Positions 1-8,911 are shown, counted from the first letter of the stretch. The stretch: 64,000 bases of DNA from an uncultured Clostridia bacterium (GCA_934154515.1 CAKPGD010000001.1:6449-70448); one strand, 5' to 3'. Notes: generated by a model not told the origin, from the sequence alone. Translations and numbers: made by a program.

Positions 1-216
1 TTGTGTTTGTGGTACATCATTAGGAGATATTCCTACTATTGAATATATAAAGTCATGTTTATTTGCTATTTCTATACTTAATTCAGAAGATTCTATATTA
101 TAACCTGCACATATAAATTTTGTTACTCCATTTTTATATGTTTCTTCTATAATATTTTCTCTATCTTCATTAAATTTTTCATCATTATAATGCGAATGTG
201 AATCAAAAAATTCCAT
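1..216 (-). CDS. tatD: TatD family metal-dependent hydrolase, partial (N-terminal 72 aa)
   Basis: The left edge of the window cuts this gene. The visible part opens with MEFFDSHSHYND, the metal-binding His-x-His strand of TatD-type deoxyribonucleases/hydrolases, followed by an acidic helix, the strand GVTKFICAGY and VGISPND, which matches the usual VGIHPH position; Ser replaces the His normally found there, so one metal ligand may be lost. TatD proteins are cytoplasmic amidohydrolase-fold nucleases. The ATG at 214-216 is the only ordinary start before an in-frame stop upstream. The nearest purine-rich ribosome binding site (around 252-262) is unusually far away, so the translation signal is unclear. 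It follows acpS on the same strand. Confidence 0.8.
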   Translation of the reverse strand, partial: MEFFDSHSHYNDEKFNEDRENIIEETYKNGVTKFICAGYNIESSELSIEIANKHDFIYSIVGISPNDVPQTQ

Positions 217-322
217 ATTTTTTTCATAATATATCTAGTATTCAGATAATTATTTCTCCTTTTATAATATATTTAGGTTTTTAAAAAGTTCCTATAATCC
301 TTTGTTATTATACTTTTCTAAT

Positions 323-700
323 TTATTTTGAAAAAATTACAACACAATTTGCTGTTGCATACTCTTTTATGTGTGACATACTAATATCTATTTGAATATT
401 TTTTACTTTCTCTTCGTTTATTTTTGCAAATGGTCTTCCTTCACTATCATTTAATATTTCTATATCTGTCCAGTTTATATTATATTTTCCTTCCAATATA
501 GGTGATATTGCTTTAAATACTGCCTCTTTTGCTGCAAATCTTGCTGCATAATGTTCATATTTAGTTATACTTTTACTTTCACAATAATTTATTTCGTTTT
601 GAGTATATACTTTTTTTAAAAATTTTTCTCCTACATTTCCTTCTATACTTTCTTTTATTCTTTCAACTTCTATTATGTCTGTTCCACACTTAATATTCAT
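323..700 (-). CDS. acpS: Holo-[acyl-carrier-protein] synthase
   Basis: AcpS moves the 4'-phosphopantetheine arm of CoA onto a serine of acyl carrier protein, making it active for fatty acid synthesis. The 125-aa product has the family's usual length, the N-terminal strand GTDIIEVERI with the Mg-binding Asp, and the central FAAKEAVFKAI helix with the catalytic Glu and Lys. It lies between a WG-repeat gene (69 bp upstream) and tatD. It is the only phosphopantetheinyl transferase in the window. The NRPS at 20-28 kb needs such an enzyme for its two carrier domains, but those are normally served by Sfp-type enzymes, so AcpS need not be the partner. Confidence 0.95.
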   Translation of the reverse strand: MNIKCGTDIIEVERIKESIEGNVGEKFLKKVYTQNEINYCESKSITKYEHYAARFAAKEAVFKAISPILEGKYNINWTDIEILNDSEGRPFAKINEEKVKNIQIDISMSHIKEYATANCVVIFSK

Positions 701-721
701 TTTTTCCTCTTTTCTATTTTT

Positions 722-748
722 AAAGGCGTATTCTATAGATACGCCTTT
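722..748 (-). terminator. Hairpin between the WG-repeat gene and acpS
   Basis: Ten-base arms (722-731 and 739-748, core AAAGGCGTAT) form a stable stem just after the WG-repeat stop codon. The T-run after the stem on the minus strand is short, so termination may be partial, with read-through into acpS. Confidence 0.55.
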
Positions 749-769
749 TGTTGTTTATTTTGTATTAAT

Positions 770-2281
770 CTATTTTGTATAATAATTTGCATTTATATCT
801 TCTGCTAAGTGATATTCTCCAATAAAATCTACTACTAGGTTATTTTCCATAGTATATGTTGGTTCTACAATTACTTTACCTTTTTTATCTATTGCTCCCC
901 ATTTTCCGTCTTTTTTTACTGAAGCATATCCATATTTATTTTGCTCTGTTGCATCATCATATATATAATCTACTACAACTATTCCTTTTTCATTTACATA
1001 TCCATATTTTCCATCTTTTTTGCTTAAATATAATGTACTATTTAATACTTCTTTGCTTTCTTTTTCTTCTAGCTTAAAGTTATAGTATTTATATTCATTT
1101 CCGACTCTTACTCTAATGTAATTTTTATCTGTATTTATTTCAGATATTATTCCTGATGCCTTTACTTGTAAATCTCTTGATAATATATCTGTTTCTGAAT
1201 TTTCTTTTTGAGCTCTTATAAAGTCAGCCTCTGACACATATTCTATATATGTATATTCTATTGGTAATTTTACTTCATTGTTTATTGAAATTATTCCATA
1301 TTTTCCATTATTTTTTGCTATATATGTGTCTGTATATGCAAATGTTAAATCTTCATATTGTGGCTCTATTTTTGTTTCTCCTGCTAATGTTAAAACTCCA
1401 TATTTACCGTTGTTTTTAACTATAACATTCGAACCATTTATTTGTTTTACATCTTCAAATTTTCCTTCTAAATATGTACTTCCTTCGTTATTTACTATTT
1501 TCCAAGTATTTTCCTCTTTTACTACATAACTATTATTTCCATATACATTTTTAATCTCATTATATTTTGTTTCTAATGCTACTGTTTTATTGTAGTTTAT
1601 TACTCCGTATTTTCCATTTTCAGCTTTTACTATGAATCCATCTGAAAATTTATCTGTTAATGATGATATTTCTGCATATTCATTATTTATAATAATATTT
1701 CCTAAAGCATCTACTAGACCTTGTTTTCCATCTTTTATTGTTATTACTACACCTTTGGTTCCTGTTAGTGCTTTTATTTCGTCATGTTCACATGGAAGAA
1801 GTTCTTTACCGTCTAAGTTTATTAGTCCATATTTTCCGTCTTTTTGAACTTTTAACATTCCACTTTCATACCATAAATTGTTTGATTTGTCGTTATTATA
1901 AATTACTTCTACTTTATTGTAATTTGTAAATAATTTATTGTTTTTGTTGTCTAGTGCTTGTGTTTCAAATGTATTATTCTCGTAATCTACATTTGTAGTA
2001 CAAATAAACACTGGTTTTGTATTATCTGGTACTATTATCATTTCATCATAACTTGGTTTTATTACAACGTTTTGCTTTGTATCTATTACTCCCCATTTCC
2101 CGTTTTCATATATTGTGTAATATCCTGTTGGGAATACTTTTTCTTTTATATTTTTATCGCCTTTTAATAGTTCTTTTATTCCTATTACAAACATTATTAT
2201 AACAAGTATTGCAACTATTACGGCTACTACTTTTTTCATATTTAGCTTTGGTTCGTTATCATATCTTTTTCCTCTACTCAT
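770..2281 (-). CDS. WG-repeat protein with N-terminal membrane anchor
   Basis: This 503-aa protein has a basic, cytoplasmic N-terminus, one transmembrane helix at about residues 17-37, and then an extracytoplasmic region built of about nine WG repeats (for example NGKWGVID, DGKYGLIN, DGKWGAID), each followed by a strand of the form VVIKPSYDE. WG-repeat domains are widespread beta-rich modules in Firmicutes with no agreed biochemical role; surface binding is likely. The start has a GGGAGAAA ribosome binding site. A promoter (TTGTAA, 17 bp, TATAGT) lies just upstream, so it is probably the first gene of its transcript, with acpS possibly read after it. Function unknown. Confidence 0.85.
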   Translation of the reverse strand: MSRGKRYDNEPKLNMKKVVAVIVAILVIIMFVIGIKELLKGDKNIKEKVFPTGYYTIYENGKWGVIDTKQNVVIKPSYDEMIIVPDNTKPVFICTTNVDYENNTFETQALDNKNNKLFTNYNKVEVIYNNDKSNNLWYESGMLKVQKDGKYGLINLDGKELLPCEHDEIKALTGTKGVVITIKDGKQGLVDALGNIIINNEYAEISSLTDKFSDGFIVKAENGKYGVINYNKTVALETKYNEIKNVYGNNSYVVKEENTWKIVNNEGSTYLEGKFEDVKQINGSNVIVKNNGKYGVLTLAGETKIEPQYEDLTFAYTDTYIAKNNGKYGIISINNEVKLPIEYTYIEYVSEADFIRAQKENSETDILSRDLQVKASGIISEINTDKNYIRVRVGNEYKYYNFKLEEKESKEVLNSTLYLSKKDGKYGYVNEKGIVVVDYIYDDATEQNKYGYASVKKDGKWGAIDKKGKVIVEPTYTMENNLVVDFIGEYHLAEDINANYYTK

Positions 2282-2311
2282 TTATGTTTCTCCCTATTTT
2301 ATTTTTTCTTT

Positions 2312-2340
2312 ACTATATCACACAAATGCATAAATTACAA
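2312..2340 (-). promoter_or_regulatory. Predicted promoter of the WG-repeat gene
   Basis: The minus strand reads TTGTAA (2335-2340), a 17-bp spacer and TATAGT (2312-2317), with a TG one base before the -10 hexamer (extended -10). It sits about 30 bp before the start codon. Confidence 0.6.
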
Positions 2341-2453
2341 TAATTGACTAGAAAAAAGCAGTAAATTTAAAAGCCATATTATCTTGACTGACTCAATTGA
2401 GCTTTAACATATTTTTTTACTAATTTAACATAAAAGTTTAGAAGTTGCAATTT

Positions 2454-2984
2454 TTATTCATCTATTGTAAATGATTCAATTGTAACATCAGTAATATGTG
2501 TATTTATATAATAGTTTCCATTCCATTGTGCGGTACCACTTGCTAAATTTCCTCCACTATTTACTATTGTCCTATTTCCATCTTTATTTGTAATTGTAAT
2601 AGTTCCCGGAGTGTATCCATATCCTGTGTTTCCATTCCATCCTAAGTAAATTTTATATGAAATTACTAATGTCCAATTTTTTTCTAATTTAAGTTTACCA
2701 TTAATCAGTTCTCCATTGCTATATGCAATTTTACCATTAATAACATCGTTTTCAGTTGCATTTGTCTGATTAAGTATATTTTTTAAAGCGTTTAGTTCTG
2801 ATACATCAGATTTATTTGCATATAACTCATCTAATGCCTGTGAGACACTTTTGTCATCTGTATATTTTACCTCTGATGCGAAATATTTATATGTAGCATA
2901 CACACTTATTCCACTTGTCATTATAATTCCAATTATTAGACCTATAATTAATTTTATATTTTTCTTTACAAACTTCATTGTCAA
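2454..2984 (-). CDS. Secreted or membrane-anchored small protein of the prepilin-like operon
   Basis: This 176-aa protein has a Lys-rich start and one hydrophobic helix (about residues 11-32), then an extracytoplasmic part. It contains VKYTDDKSVSQALDELY, a motif I recall from gut-Clostridia proteins encoded beside prepilin-like genes; the upstream neighbour ends in a similar segment (WKVDNVKEALDYLL). The C-terminal half is rich in Gly, Asn, Thr and aromatic residues (WNGNTGYGYTPG), as in beta-rich surface domains. It lacks the prepilin-type AITLI motif of its two upstream neighbours. The gene starts 18 bp after the preceding stop, so it is the last gene of that operon. Function unknown. Confidence 0.75.
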   Translation of the reverse strand: MTMKFVKKNIKLIIGLIIGIIMTSGISVYATYKYFASEVKYTDDKSVSQALDELYANKSDVSELNALKNILNQTNATENDVINGKIAYSNGELINGKLKLEKNWTLVISYKIYLGWNGNTGYGYTPGTITITNKDGNRTIVNSGGNLASGTAQWNGNYYINTHITDVTIESFTIDE

Positions 2985-3002
2985 TTTTTCCTTTCTTTTG
3001 TT

Positions 3003-3503
3003 TTAATTATTTAATAAATAATCCAATGCTTCTTTTACATTATCTACTTTCCAATTAGCATTCTCTGGTGTGTATGATAACTCTTTTGCTGTTATTTTCT
3101 CAATAACTTTTCCTTTTTCCTTGTATTCTGTTGTATTTCCAGTAACATAAAAAATATAGCCATCCTTTGTTGTTAGTTTAATTTTTTCTATTCCGTTATC
3201 TACTATTACAGTCACAGCATTAATCCAAAGTTTTTGTGTATCACTCTCAAATTCATTTTTTAAATTTTCAAGTACAATATTGTTATTGTATTTTAATATG
3301 GTTTCAAATTTTACAAGTTCTATTTTTTCCCTGTATTGTTCTATTATATTTTGTTCTTTTGCATATTGTGATCTGTTTATTATTCCATTTTCTCCTAATG
3401 TTACATTTATTGCTACTCCTGCTAAAATTATTAATACTACTATTGTTACTACTAGTGCTATTAGTGTTATTGCTTTTTCGCTTTTTAATTTGTTTTTATT
3501 CAT
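3003..3503 (-). CDS. Prepilin-like secreted protein
   Basis: The 166-aa product begins with a short basic leader and the hydrophobic segment KAITLIALVVTIVVLII, then GENGIINRSQYAKEQN. This is the prepilin-type N-terminal cleavage/methylation motif in the form common in gut Clostridia (AITLI or GITLI, then a helix, then GENGI). The classical Glu at position +5 of the mature helix is absent. The rest is a small extracytoplasmic domain ending in a DNVKEALDYLLNN helix that resembles a motif of the next gene. It is the middle gene of a three-gene operon. No pilus ATPase, prepilin peptidase or platform gene is present in the window, so a pilus role is not shown. Confidence 0.75.
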   Translation of the reverse strand: MNKNKLKSEKAITLIALVVTIVVLIILAGVAINVTLGENGIINRSQYAKEQNIIEQYREKIELVKFETILKYNNNIVLENLKNEFESDTQKLWINAVTVIVDNGIEKIKLTTKDGYIFYVTGNTTEYKEKGKVIEKITAKELSYTPENANWKVDNVKEALDYLLNN

Positions 3504-3643
3504 AACTTTCCCCTTCTTTTGTTTATATTTTATATTCTTTTATGATTTTATAAGAGTACTTACTTTTTAACAATATTTTTTATTTCTTTTTGTAGTAATC
3601 TTTTTACATAATTTAACTTGTCTTCATACATCTTTTATCTTTA

Positions 3644-4873
3644 TTATTTTAGTTGCCAAATGCCATTTGAGTCTTGCGTTGCTGTAACTGTTGTTTTTAA
3701 ATGTACTAATGGTCTTACCGAATAATTTTGGTTATCATACCCATTTTGGCCTATTGAATTTCTATAATCTATTCCTAGTATTGCTTTTTCTTCCTTTGCT
3801 GATGGAGAAGCAAGCCAATATCCATAACTTTTATTATAAATACCTTTATATGGGAAATATAGTTCATCACTCATGTCTAACTTATTTGAAATGTAGTATT
3901 GGTCATTTAACCCATATCCGTTCATTTTATATCCAAAATCACCTTCATTTGCAATTGGTGTTATTGTTGAATTTCCTTTTTCATTCCAGCTTGCACACCA
4001 CATTTCGAAAGTTGGCCCTCCTATTGCTAAATCCGCATAATTTTCATTAACAAAATCTCCCCAATTTTCTGTATTCAACAGTGTAGATACACATTTTGAA
4101 TTGCCTTTTTCTTTTAATGTATATTTTGTTGCTTTGAATAATGTTCGATTGCTTTCCCAATTGGAATTTAATGTAGGAGCATTAAGCCATATTGCCATAT
4201 ATAATCTGGTAGCATCTAATGTAAATCCACACGTTGTTGGTAGCTTACTTGCTTCTAAGTAATCTGACATTATTATAAATACATCGTTTCCTTCTTTATA
4301 GAATATTTTCCAATCTGTTATTCCATTTGCACTATAATTTACTTTATCTCCATAGTTTGTTGATGTTATTTGTGATGATAATGTTCTTTTTACGGTTACT
4401 GTGCATGTTGCTTGTTTATTGCTTCCATCATTTGTCTTTGCTGTTATTACTGTTGTTCCTTCTTTTTTTGCAGTTATTTTTCCATAGTCGTCTACTGTTG
4501 CTACTTCACTATCACTGCTTGCCCATGTTATTTTCTTGTTACTTGCATTACTTGGCTTTATTGTTGCTATTAGCGTTTCTGTATTTTCGGCTAATATTTC
4601 TGTTTCATTTTTATTTAACATTATTTCTTCTATTTTTATATCTTCACTTATTGAATTCATCTCTTTTTCAAGTGCATTTATTCTTATCTGTTCTTCCTCT
4701 TGTGCATTTATATATAAATTTTTTGCTTCTTTTGCTCTTGTTATTATTCCATTTTCTCCTATTGTTAAGCTTATTGTAACTCCTGCTAATATTATTAATA
4801 CTATTATTGTTATTACTAAAGAAATTAATGTTATTGCTTTTGAATTTTTTATTCTTTCTTTACTTTGTTTCAT
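3644..4873 (-). CDS. Prepilin-like secreted protein with Big_2 (Ig-like) domain and DUF6273-like C-terminus
   Basis: The 409-aa product starts with a basic leader and KAITLISLVITIIVLII followed by GENGIITRAKEAKN, the same prepilin-like N-terminus as its neighbour. After a short helical linker comes a bacterial Ig-like group 2 domain at about residues 80-165 (ITWASSDSEVATVDDYGKIT, then TVITAKTNDG). The C-terminal half (about 175-409) has the signature of DUF6273-type domains: an early DWKIF, a YWLASPSA strand and the terminal VRPLVHLK. Such proteins are secreted and are thought to be surface ligand-binding modules. It is the first gene of the operon, with a promoter about 140 bp upstream and a long unstructured A-rich leader. 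Confidence 0.8.
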   Translation of the reverse strand: MKQSKERIKNSKAITLISLVITIIVLIILAGVTISLTIGENGIITRAKEAKNLYINAQEEEQIRINALEKEMNSISEDIKIEEIMLNKNETEILAENTETLIATIKPSNASNKKITWASSDSEVATVDDYGKITAKKEGTTVITAKTNDGSNKQATCTVTVKRTLSSQITSTNYGDKVNYSANGITDWKIFYKEGNDVFIIMSDYLEASKLPTTCGFTLDATRLYMAIWLNAPTLNSNWESNRTLFKATKYTLKEKGNSKCVSTLLNTENWGDFVNENYADLAIGGPTFEMWCASWNEKGNSTITPIANEGDFGYKMNGYGLNDQYYISNKLDMSDELYFPYKGIYNKSYGYWLASPSAKEEKAILGIDYRNSIGQNGYDNQNYSVRPLVHLKTTVTATQDSNGIWQLK

Positions 4874-5014
4874 TTTTCTTTTTCTCCTCTTTTGTACTAG
4901 TTTTTGCTTTTATTTTGTAAACTATTCATTTTGTTTTTAATATCTCATTTTCTTCACTTTATTAGTTTTATTTTTTCTTAATTATGTTTATTAGTTACTA
5001 CTTATTTTGTACTC

Positions 5015-5043
5015 ATTTTACTATTAAATATCTTTTAAGTCAA
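5015..5043 (-). promoter_or_regulatory. Predicted promoter of the prepilin-like operon
   Basis: On the minus strand TTGACT (5038-5043) is followed by a 17-bp spacer and TAAAAT (5015-5020). The predicted leader is about 135 bases long, A-rich, and shows no obvious stem. Confidence 0.65.
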
Positions 5044-5136
5044 TATTTTTTAATGCTTTTCTATTTGCTATTAACAATTATTTGCAAGCACTAGATTAAA
5101 ATCTTATTGCAAGCTTCTGAATCTTAGATATATCAT

Positions 5137-5165
5137 AAAAAGAAGCATCTAAATTAGATGCTTCT
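5137..5165 (-). terminator. Terminator of spoIIE
   Basis: Eleven-base arms (5141-5151 and 5155-5165, core AGAAGCATCT) are followed on the minus strand by a run of five T. It lies 18 bases after the spoIIE stop codon. Confidence 0.85.
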
Positions 5166-5182
5166 AATATTATTTAAACTAT

Positions 5183-7663
5183 TTATTTAACTTCTCTTTT
5201 CTTAATTTTTGCTACCATAACTGTCATATCATCTTTTGGTCTTCCATAGTTGTTGTCTATTGCTTCTTGAAGTATTATGTCTGCAATCTTTTGTGCATCG
5301 TCTGTTTCGATATCTTCTAATAAGAATTTTACCCATAGTTCTTTATTTGTATATTCTTCTGAAGATTCTAGTATTCCATCACTGCACATTACAAGTATGT
5401 CTCCATCTTGTAAGTCTTTATCATATACTACTAAGTCTATATCATTTAATATTCCTGTTGGTAATGATAGAGATTTTAATACTTGTACATTTTTCCTATT
5501 TTTTACATATGTAGGACATGCACCATTTTTTATGAATTCTAGTTTTTCGCTATATAAATCAAATATTCCTATATCTAGTGTTGCATACATGTCTTCTTCG
5601 TTTATGCTAGCTAATGTTGAGTTTATTAATCTTAATGATGTGTCTCTATCAAATCCTGATGATAGTAATTTATCTAACATTGCTATTGCCATGTTGCTAC
5701 TTCTTTTTGCTTCTTTTCCTGAACCCATTCCGTCACTTATTGCAAGTAGGTATTTTCCGTCTTCTAGTTTTGTTTGTATACTACTGTCTCCTGATACTAT
5801 TGAGTCTGCTTTAGTAATTCTTGCAACTCCTACTTGTATTTGCATTTTATCTTCTGTTACAAATGTATATATGCATTTGTCTGTTTTCTCTCTTATTCCA
5901 CATTTTTGTTTTTGTAGTATCATCTTTTGTCCTAATGATTTTGTTAAAATTCGTGACATTTTTTTGATATTGCATTTTGGCTTTTCCACATTTTCACATA
6001 TTTCTGTGTATAAGTTTACTACCGTTCTTCCTGTTTGCTCTTTTTTTATGTTTATGTCTTTTATTTCTATATCTATTTCTTTTAGTAAATTTTTTATTTC
6101 TTGTTTTTTGTCTTCGTATTCATCTTCTTCTGGCTTTTCTATATCTTCTGCTAGTTTTCCTATTGCCTTAGATACTTCTTCTAATTGGTTTGATACTGCT
6201 TTTTTGTTTTCGTCTAATTTTTTCTTCCATATAAAGTTTAGTTTACTTACTCTATATGAATTATTTATTACTTTTATTATTTGTGAAATGTCGTCTTTTA
6301 TTTCTTCATTCATTATGATGTAATTGTTATGTTTTGCTAAAATGTCTATTAGGTCTTTATCTACTATTATTTCACTTTCCAATAGTTTCATGAAGATATC
6401 TTCAACTAAATTATCTTCTGGTGAATATATATCGTCAAATAATATATTTTCTTCTAGTCCTTCTAAATTGCTTTGTAGTTCTTTTTCGAATATTTTATAG
6501 TTTTCTTTTTCTTGCTCTTTTAGCTCTTCTTCATCTACTATTGTAGCTGCTGCTTCTTTATAGCTTTTTGCAATTTCTGATATTGTTTCTGACATTGCTT
6601 CTAATTTAAATATCGTATCTTTATTTTCTTCTAAGTTCTTTCCTGTTGTTTCTGGAAGTAGTTTTATAGAAGGATTTATTTGTTCTATATCTATTTTCAT
6701 TTTTTTAGGTATTGCAAGTAGTCCTAATGCCGCAATTAGTATTTCGTGTGCATTTATTAGGTCTTGCGTGTTTCCATTTGCAACATATGAAAGTGCTATA
6801 TTTCCTAAAATGAAACCTATTATTACTCCAATTTTTCCAAATTTGCTGAATATTCCTGCTATCATTCCAGATAGTGCATATGATGATACCATTCCTATAT
6901 CTCCAGTACCTATTATTCCTAAAACTGTACCTACTGTTACTCCTGTTGTTGCTCCTACTAATATTCCATTTTTCCAGCCCATTACTAGTACTATTAATAT
7001 GCATAATATATTTTTTACTGAATATCCAAATACTACAAAATTTCCTATGCATGATACTGCAATTGCAAGTAATAAGCTTGTCCCCATTACTTCTTCTATT
7101 GAGTATGCTCTTTGCTCTCCTATTCCTTGTATTACTGGAATTGCGTTTGAGAATATTTTGTAAAATATAAACACGCATACACTATTCATTATTGTTATTA
7201 GTATGTCATATATTACAAATTCTTTTATAAATATTAATTTTATAAGCCCTATTATTAGGCAAGATAAAAATACTCTTATTCCTATTCTTCTTTTCTCGTT
7301 GTTTTCTTCTGCATATTTTGGAGGTTTTATTAATATACTAAATAATAACATTAATGCTATTAGTACATAATTTAATGTGCTTTCTCCTCCGAATGCTATC
7401 GTGTTTGCTATTCCTATTATTACAAGAGGTATCCCTACTGGAACTCCATTTGCTAGTATTGCTGAAAGCATTGCTATTCCAAATGGTGCTAGATCTTTAT
7501 TTATACCAAATGATACTAGTGATACCATAAAAGATACTATATATAATAATATTTTTTGTTTTGAAAATACTCTATTTACTAATTCTTTTATTTTTTCTTT
7601 TTTAGTTACTTCTTCGTATTCGTTTTGACTTTCGTCAATATTTCTCTCTATATTTTGAAACAT
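5183..7663 (-). CDS. spoIIE: Stage II sporulation protein E, PP2C-type serine phosphatase
   Basis: SpoIIE dephosphorylates SpoIIAA in the forespore, which frees sigma-F, and it also binds the asymmetric septum. The 826-aa product has the expected order: a short cytoplasmic N-terminus, about ten membrane helices up to residue 330, a helical regulatory region (about 340-590) and a C-terminal PP2C/SpoIIE phosphatase domain with DGMGSGKEA, LVMCSDGILES and GRPKDDMTVMVAKI, which carry the metal-binding aspartates. Length matches the family. An ATG three codons inside the longest frame is preferred because GAGGTGG sits 8 bases before it. It is followed by a terminator and preceded by a promoter with an unusually long spacer. 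Its presence marks the organism as a spore former. Confidence 0.96.
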   Translation of the reverse strand: MFQNIERNIDESQNEYEEVTKKEKIKELVNRVFSKQKILLYIVSFMVSLVSFGINKDLAPFGIAMLSAILANGVPVGIPLVIIGIANTIAFGGESTLNYVLIALMLLFSILIKPPKYAEENNEKRRIGIRVFLSCLIIGLIKLIFIKEFVIYDILITIMNSVCVFIFYKIFSNAIPVIQGIGEQRAYSIEEVMGTSLLLAIAVSCIGNFVVFGYSVKNILCILIVLVMGWKNGILVGATTGVTVGTVLGIIGTGDIGMVSSYALSGMIAGIFSKFGKIGVIIGFILGNIALSYVANGNTQDLINAHEILIAALGLLAIPKKMKIDIEQINPSIKLLPETTGKNLEENKDTIFKLEAMSETISEIAKSYKEAAATIVDEEELKEQEKENYKIFEKELQSNLEGLEENILFDDIYSPEDNLVEDIFMKLLESEIIVDKDLIDILAKHNNYIIMNEEIKDDISQIIKVINNSYRVSKLNFIWKKKLDENKKAVSNQLEEVSKAIGKLAEDIEKPEEDEYEDKKQEIKNLLKEIDIEIKDINIKKEQTGRTVVNLYTEICENVEKPKCNIKKMSRILTKSLGQKMILQKQKCGIREKTDKCIYTFVTEDKMQIQVGVARITKADSIVSGDSSIQTKLEDGKYLLAISDGMGSGKEAKRSSNMAIAMLDKLLSSGFDRDTSLRLINSTLASINEEDMYATLDIGIFDLYSEKLEFIKNGACPTYVKNRKNVQVLKSLSLPTGILNDIDLVVYDKDLQDGDILVMCSDGILESSEEYTNKELWVKFLLEDIETDDAQKIADIILQEAIDNNYGRPKDDMTVMVAKIKKREVK

Positions 7664-7702
7664 CCTTACCACCTCATACTTTTAATTCTTTTTTCTTTAG
7701 TT

Positions 7703-7735
7703 ATTTTAATACAGCTGTCCTGTATTTTTTGTCAT
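7703..7735 (-). promoter_or_regulatory. Candidate spoIIE promoter with 21-bp spacer
   Basis: The minus strand carries ATGACA (7730-7735) and TAAAAT (7703-7708) separated by 21 bp. Bacillus subtilis spoIIE and spoIIG promoters, activated by Spo0A, are known for a similar over-long spacer. TTTTGTC-like half matches to the Spo0A box are present, but none is a full match. A 7-bp inverted repeat (AATACAG/CTGTATT, 7708-7726) lies in the spacer. Confidence 0.4.
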
Positions 7736-7868
7736 ATTTAAGTATGAAATTTAAAAAGTTTTTTACAACTTTTGATATATTTTTTTATTTATTTTCTTTT
7801 TATTTATTTTTTCCGTAATATTTTTGTATATTCTATCGCAAAATAGCAGAAAATACAAGACCTATACA

Positions 7869-7907
7869 TAAAAATAGCAAATGCTTTATCACATTTGCTA
7901 TTTTTAT
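7869..7907 (-). terminator. Terminator downstream of the 308-aa membrane protein gene
   Basis: Fourteen-base arms with core AAAAATAGCAAATG flank an 8-base loop, and the A-rich and T-rich ends let it work in both directions. It ends the minus-strand gene at 7985-8911. Confidence 0.8.
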
Positions 7908-7984
7908 TGTTTTATTTTTATCTATTTTCTTATCTTTATAATTTTAATTGTTTTATATTTGATTTTGTTAATTTCTGTATAGTT

Positions 7985-8911
7985 TTATCTATTTAATTCT
8001 TGTTTTTGTTCTTGTTCTTTTTGAACTATAAGTTTTTCTGCTGTTTCTTTATATACTTTTTGTTCTTTTTTTACATCATTTTCATTGTGCATATATTTAT
8101 ATACATTTTGTAATTTTTCTGATTGTTTTATTATTTCTAAGCAGTCTTTAAAATCTTCTTTATTTTCTATGCTATTATCTTTTATTTCTACTCCTGTTGC
8201 ATCATATACAGCAACTGTTTTTCCGTCTATTTTAAATTCATATAGACCATTTTGTATTTTCTTTAATTCTTGGTTGCTTTGTAGTTTTTCATTTTGCGTT
8301 TGAGATGTTCTTTCATATGATATATCATTATTAAAATTATCTTTATTTGCAATTACTGTTTCGTTTAAATGATAGTATTCTAGTTGTTCTGCAGTTATTG
8401 GATTTTCTTTATGTTCCTTATTATATGCTTCTACCATTTTTTCTTTTGTAAATTCCGTTATTGCTTCATCTCTATCATTTTCTTTTATTTTGCTGTCTAT
8501 TTTTTCGAATAATTCATCATATGAATCTTTTTCTAAATTTTCTTCTATGTTTTTATCATATGAATGATCTTGTGTTTCTATTGTAACTGGTTCTTGTTTA
8601 TATGCGTTGCTTATTGTATATGTGCCTCCTAAAACAGCTACTGATAGCATTCCCATTCCTGCCATTACTTTTAACTTTTTTATTCTTGCTTTTTTTATTT
8701 CATAGTCTTTTTTTATTTTTGGATGTTTTTCTAAATATTCTTTTATTATTACTTTTTTATTTTTTTTGAATTCCTCTTCTATTCCTTTTTGGAATTCTCT
8801 TCTCATTTCTTTATCTGTAGTTTTTGCAATTTGATTTCCATAGTATTCTTTTTTATACCACTTTTTTGCTATTTTTTCTAATTGTTTATCTATATTCATT
8901 AATTTGCTCAT
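7985..8911 (-). CDS. Unknown single-pass membrane protein, Lys/Glu-rich
   Basis: I do not recognise this 308-aa protein. It has a highly charged, probably helical cytoplasmic N-terminus (about residues 1-80, rich in Lys and Glu), one hydrophobic segment (about 82-102, VMAGMGMLSVAVLGG) and a polar extracytoplasmic part rich in Asn, Glu and Lys that ends in a Gln/Glu-rich tail (VQKEQEQKQELNR). The start has a strong AGGAGGAG ribosome binding site and a full-consensus promoter close upstream, and a terminator follows, so it is transcribed alone. The layout suggests a membrane-tethered regulatory or structural protein, but no family motif supports any function. Confidence 0.75.
   Translation of the reverse strand: MSKLMNIDKQLEKIAKKWYKKEYYGNQIAKTTDKEMRREFQKGIEEEFKKNKKVIIKEYLEKHPKIKKDYEIKKARIKKLKVMAGMGMLSVAVLGGTYTISNAYKQEPVTIETQDHSYDKNIEENLEKDSYDELFEKIDSKIKENDRDEAITEFTKEKMVEAYNKEHKENPITAEQLEYYHLNETVIANKDNFNNDISYERTSQTQNEKLQSNQELKKIQNGLYEFKIDGKTVAVYDATGVEIKDNSIENKEDFKDCLEIIKQSEKLQNVYKYMHNENDVKKEQKVYKETAEKLIVQKEQEQKQELNR

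Larger units (their letters stand above)
4874..5182. other. Intergenic region between the prepilin-like operon and spoIIE
   Basis: It holds the 135-base A-rich leader and promoter of the prepilin-like operon (5015-5043) and the spoIIE terminator (5137-5165). No riboswitch fold or small reading frame stood out. Confidence 0.6.
7664..7984. other. Intergenic region upstream of spoIIE
   Basis: It holds the spoIIE leader and promoter (7703-7735), a 7-bp inverted repeat inside that promoter (7708-7726) and the terminator of the upstream gene (7869-7907). Nothing else was seen. Confidence 0.6.

Noticed and set aside
4874..5014. Riboswitch in the long leader of the prepilin-like operon
   Set aside because: The 135-base leader is A-rich and no paired segments could be seen.
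5277..6323. A 348-codon open frame on the plus strand opposite spoIIE
   Set aside because: It is antisense to a complete spoIIE, its translation is Ser/Phe/Leu-rich as expected from reverse-complement AT-rich coding DNA, and it has no ribosome binding site.
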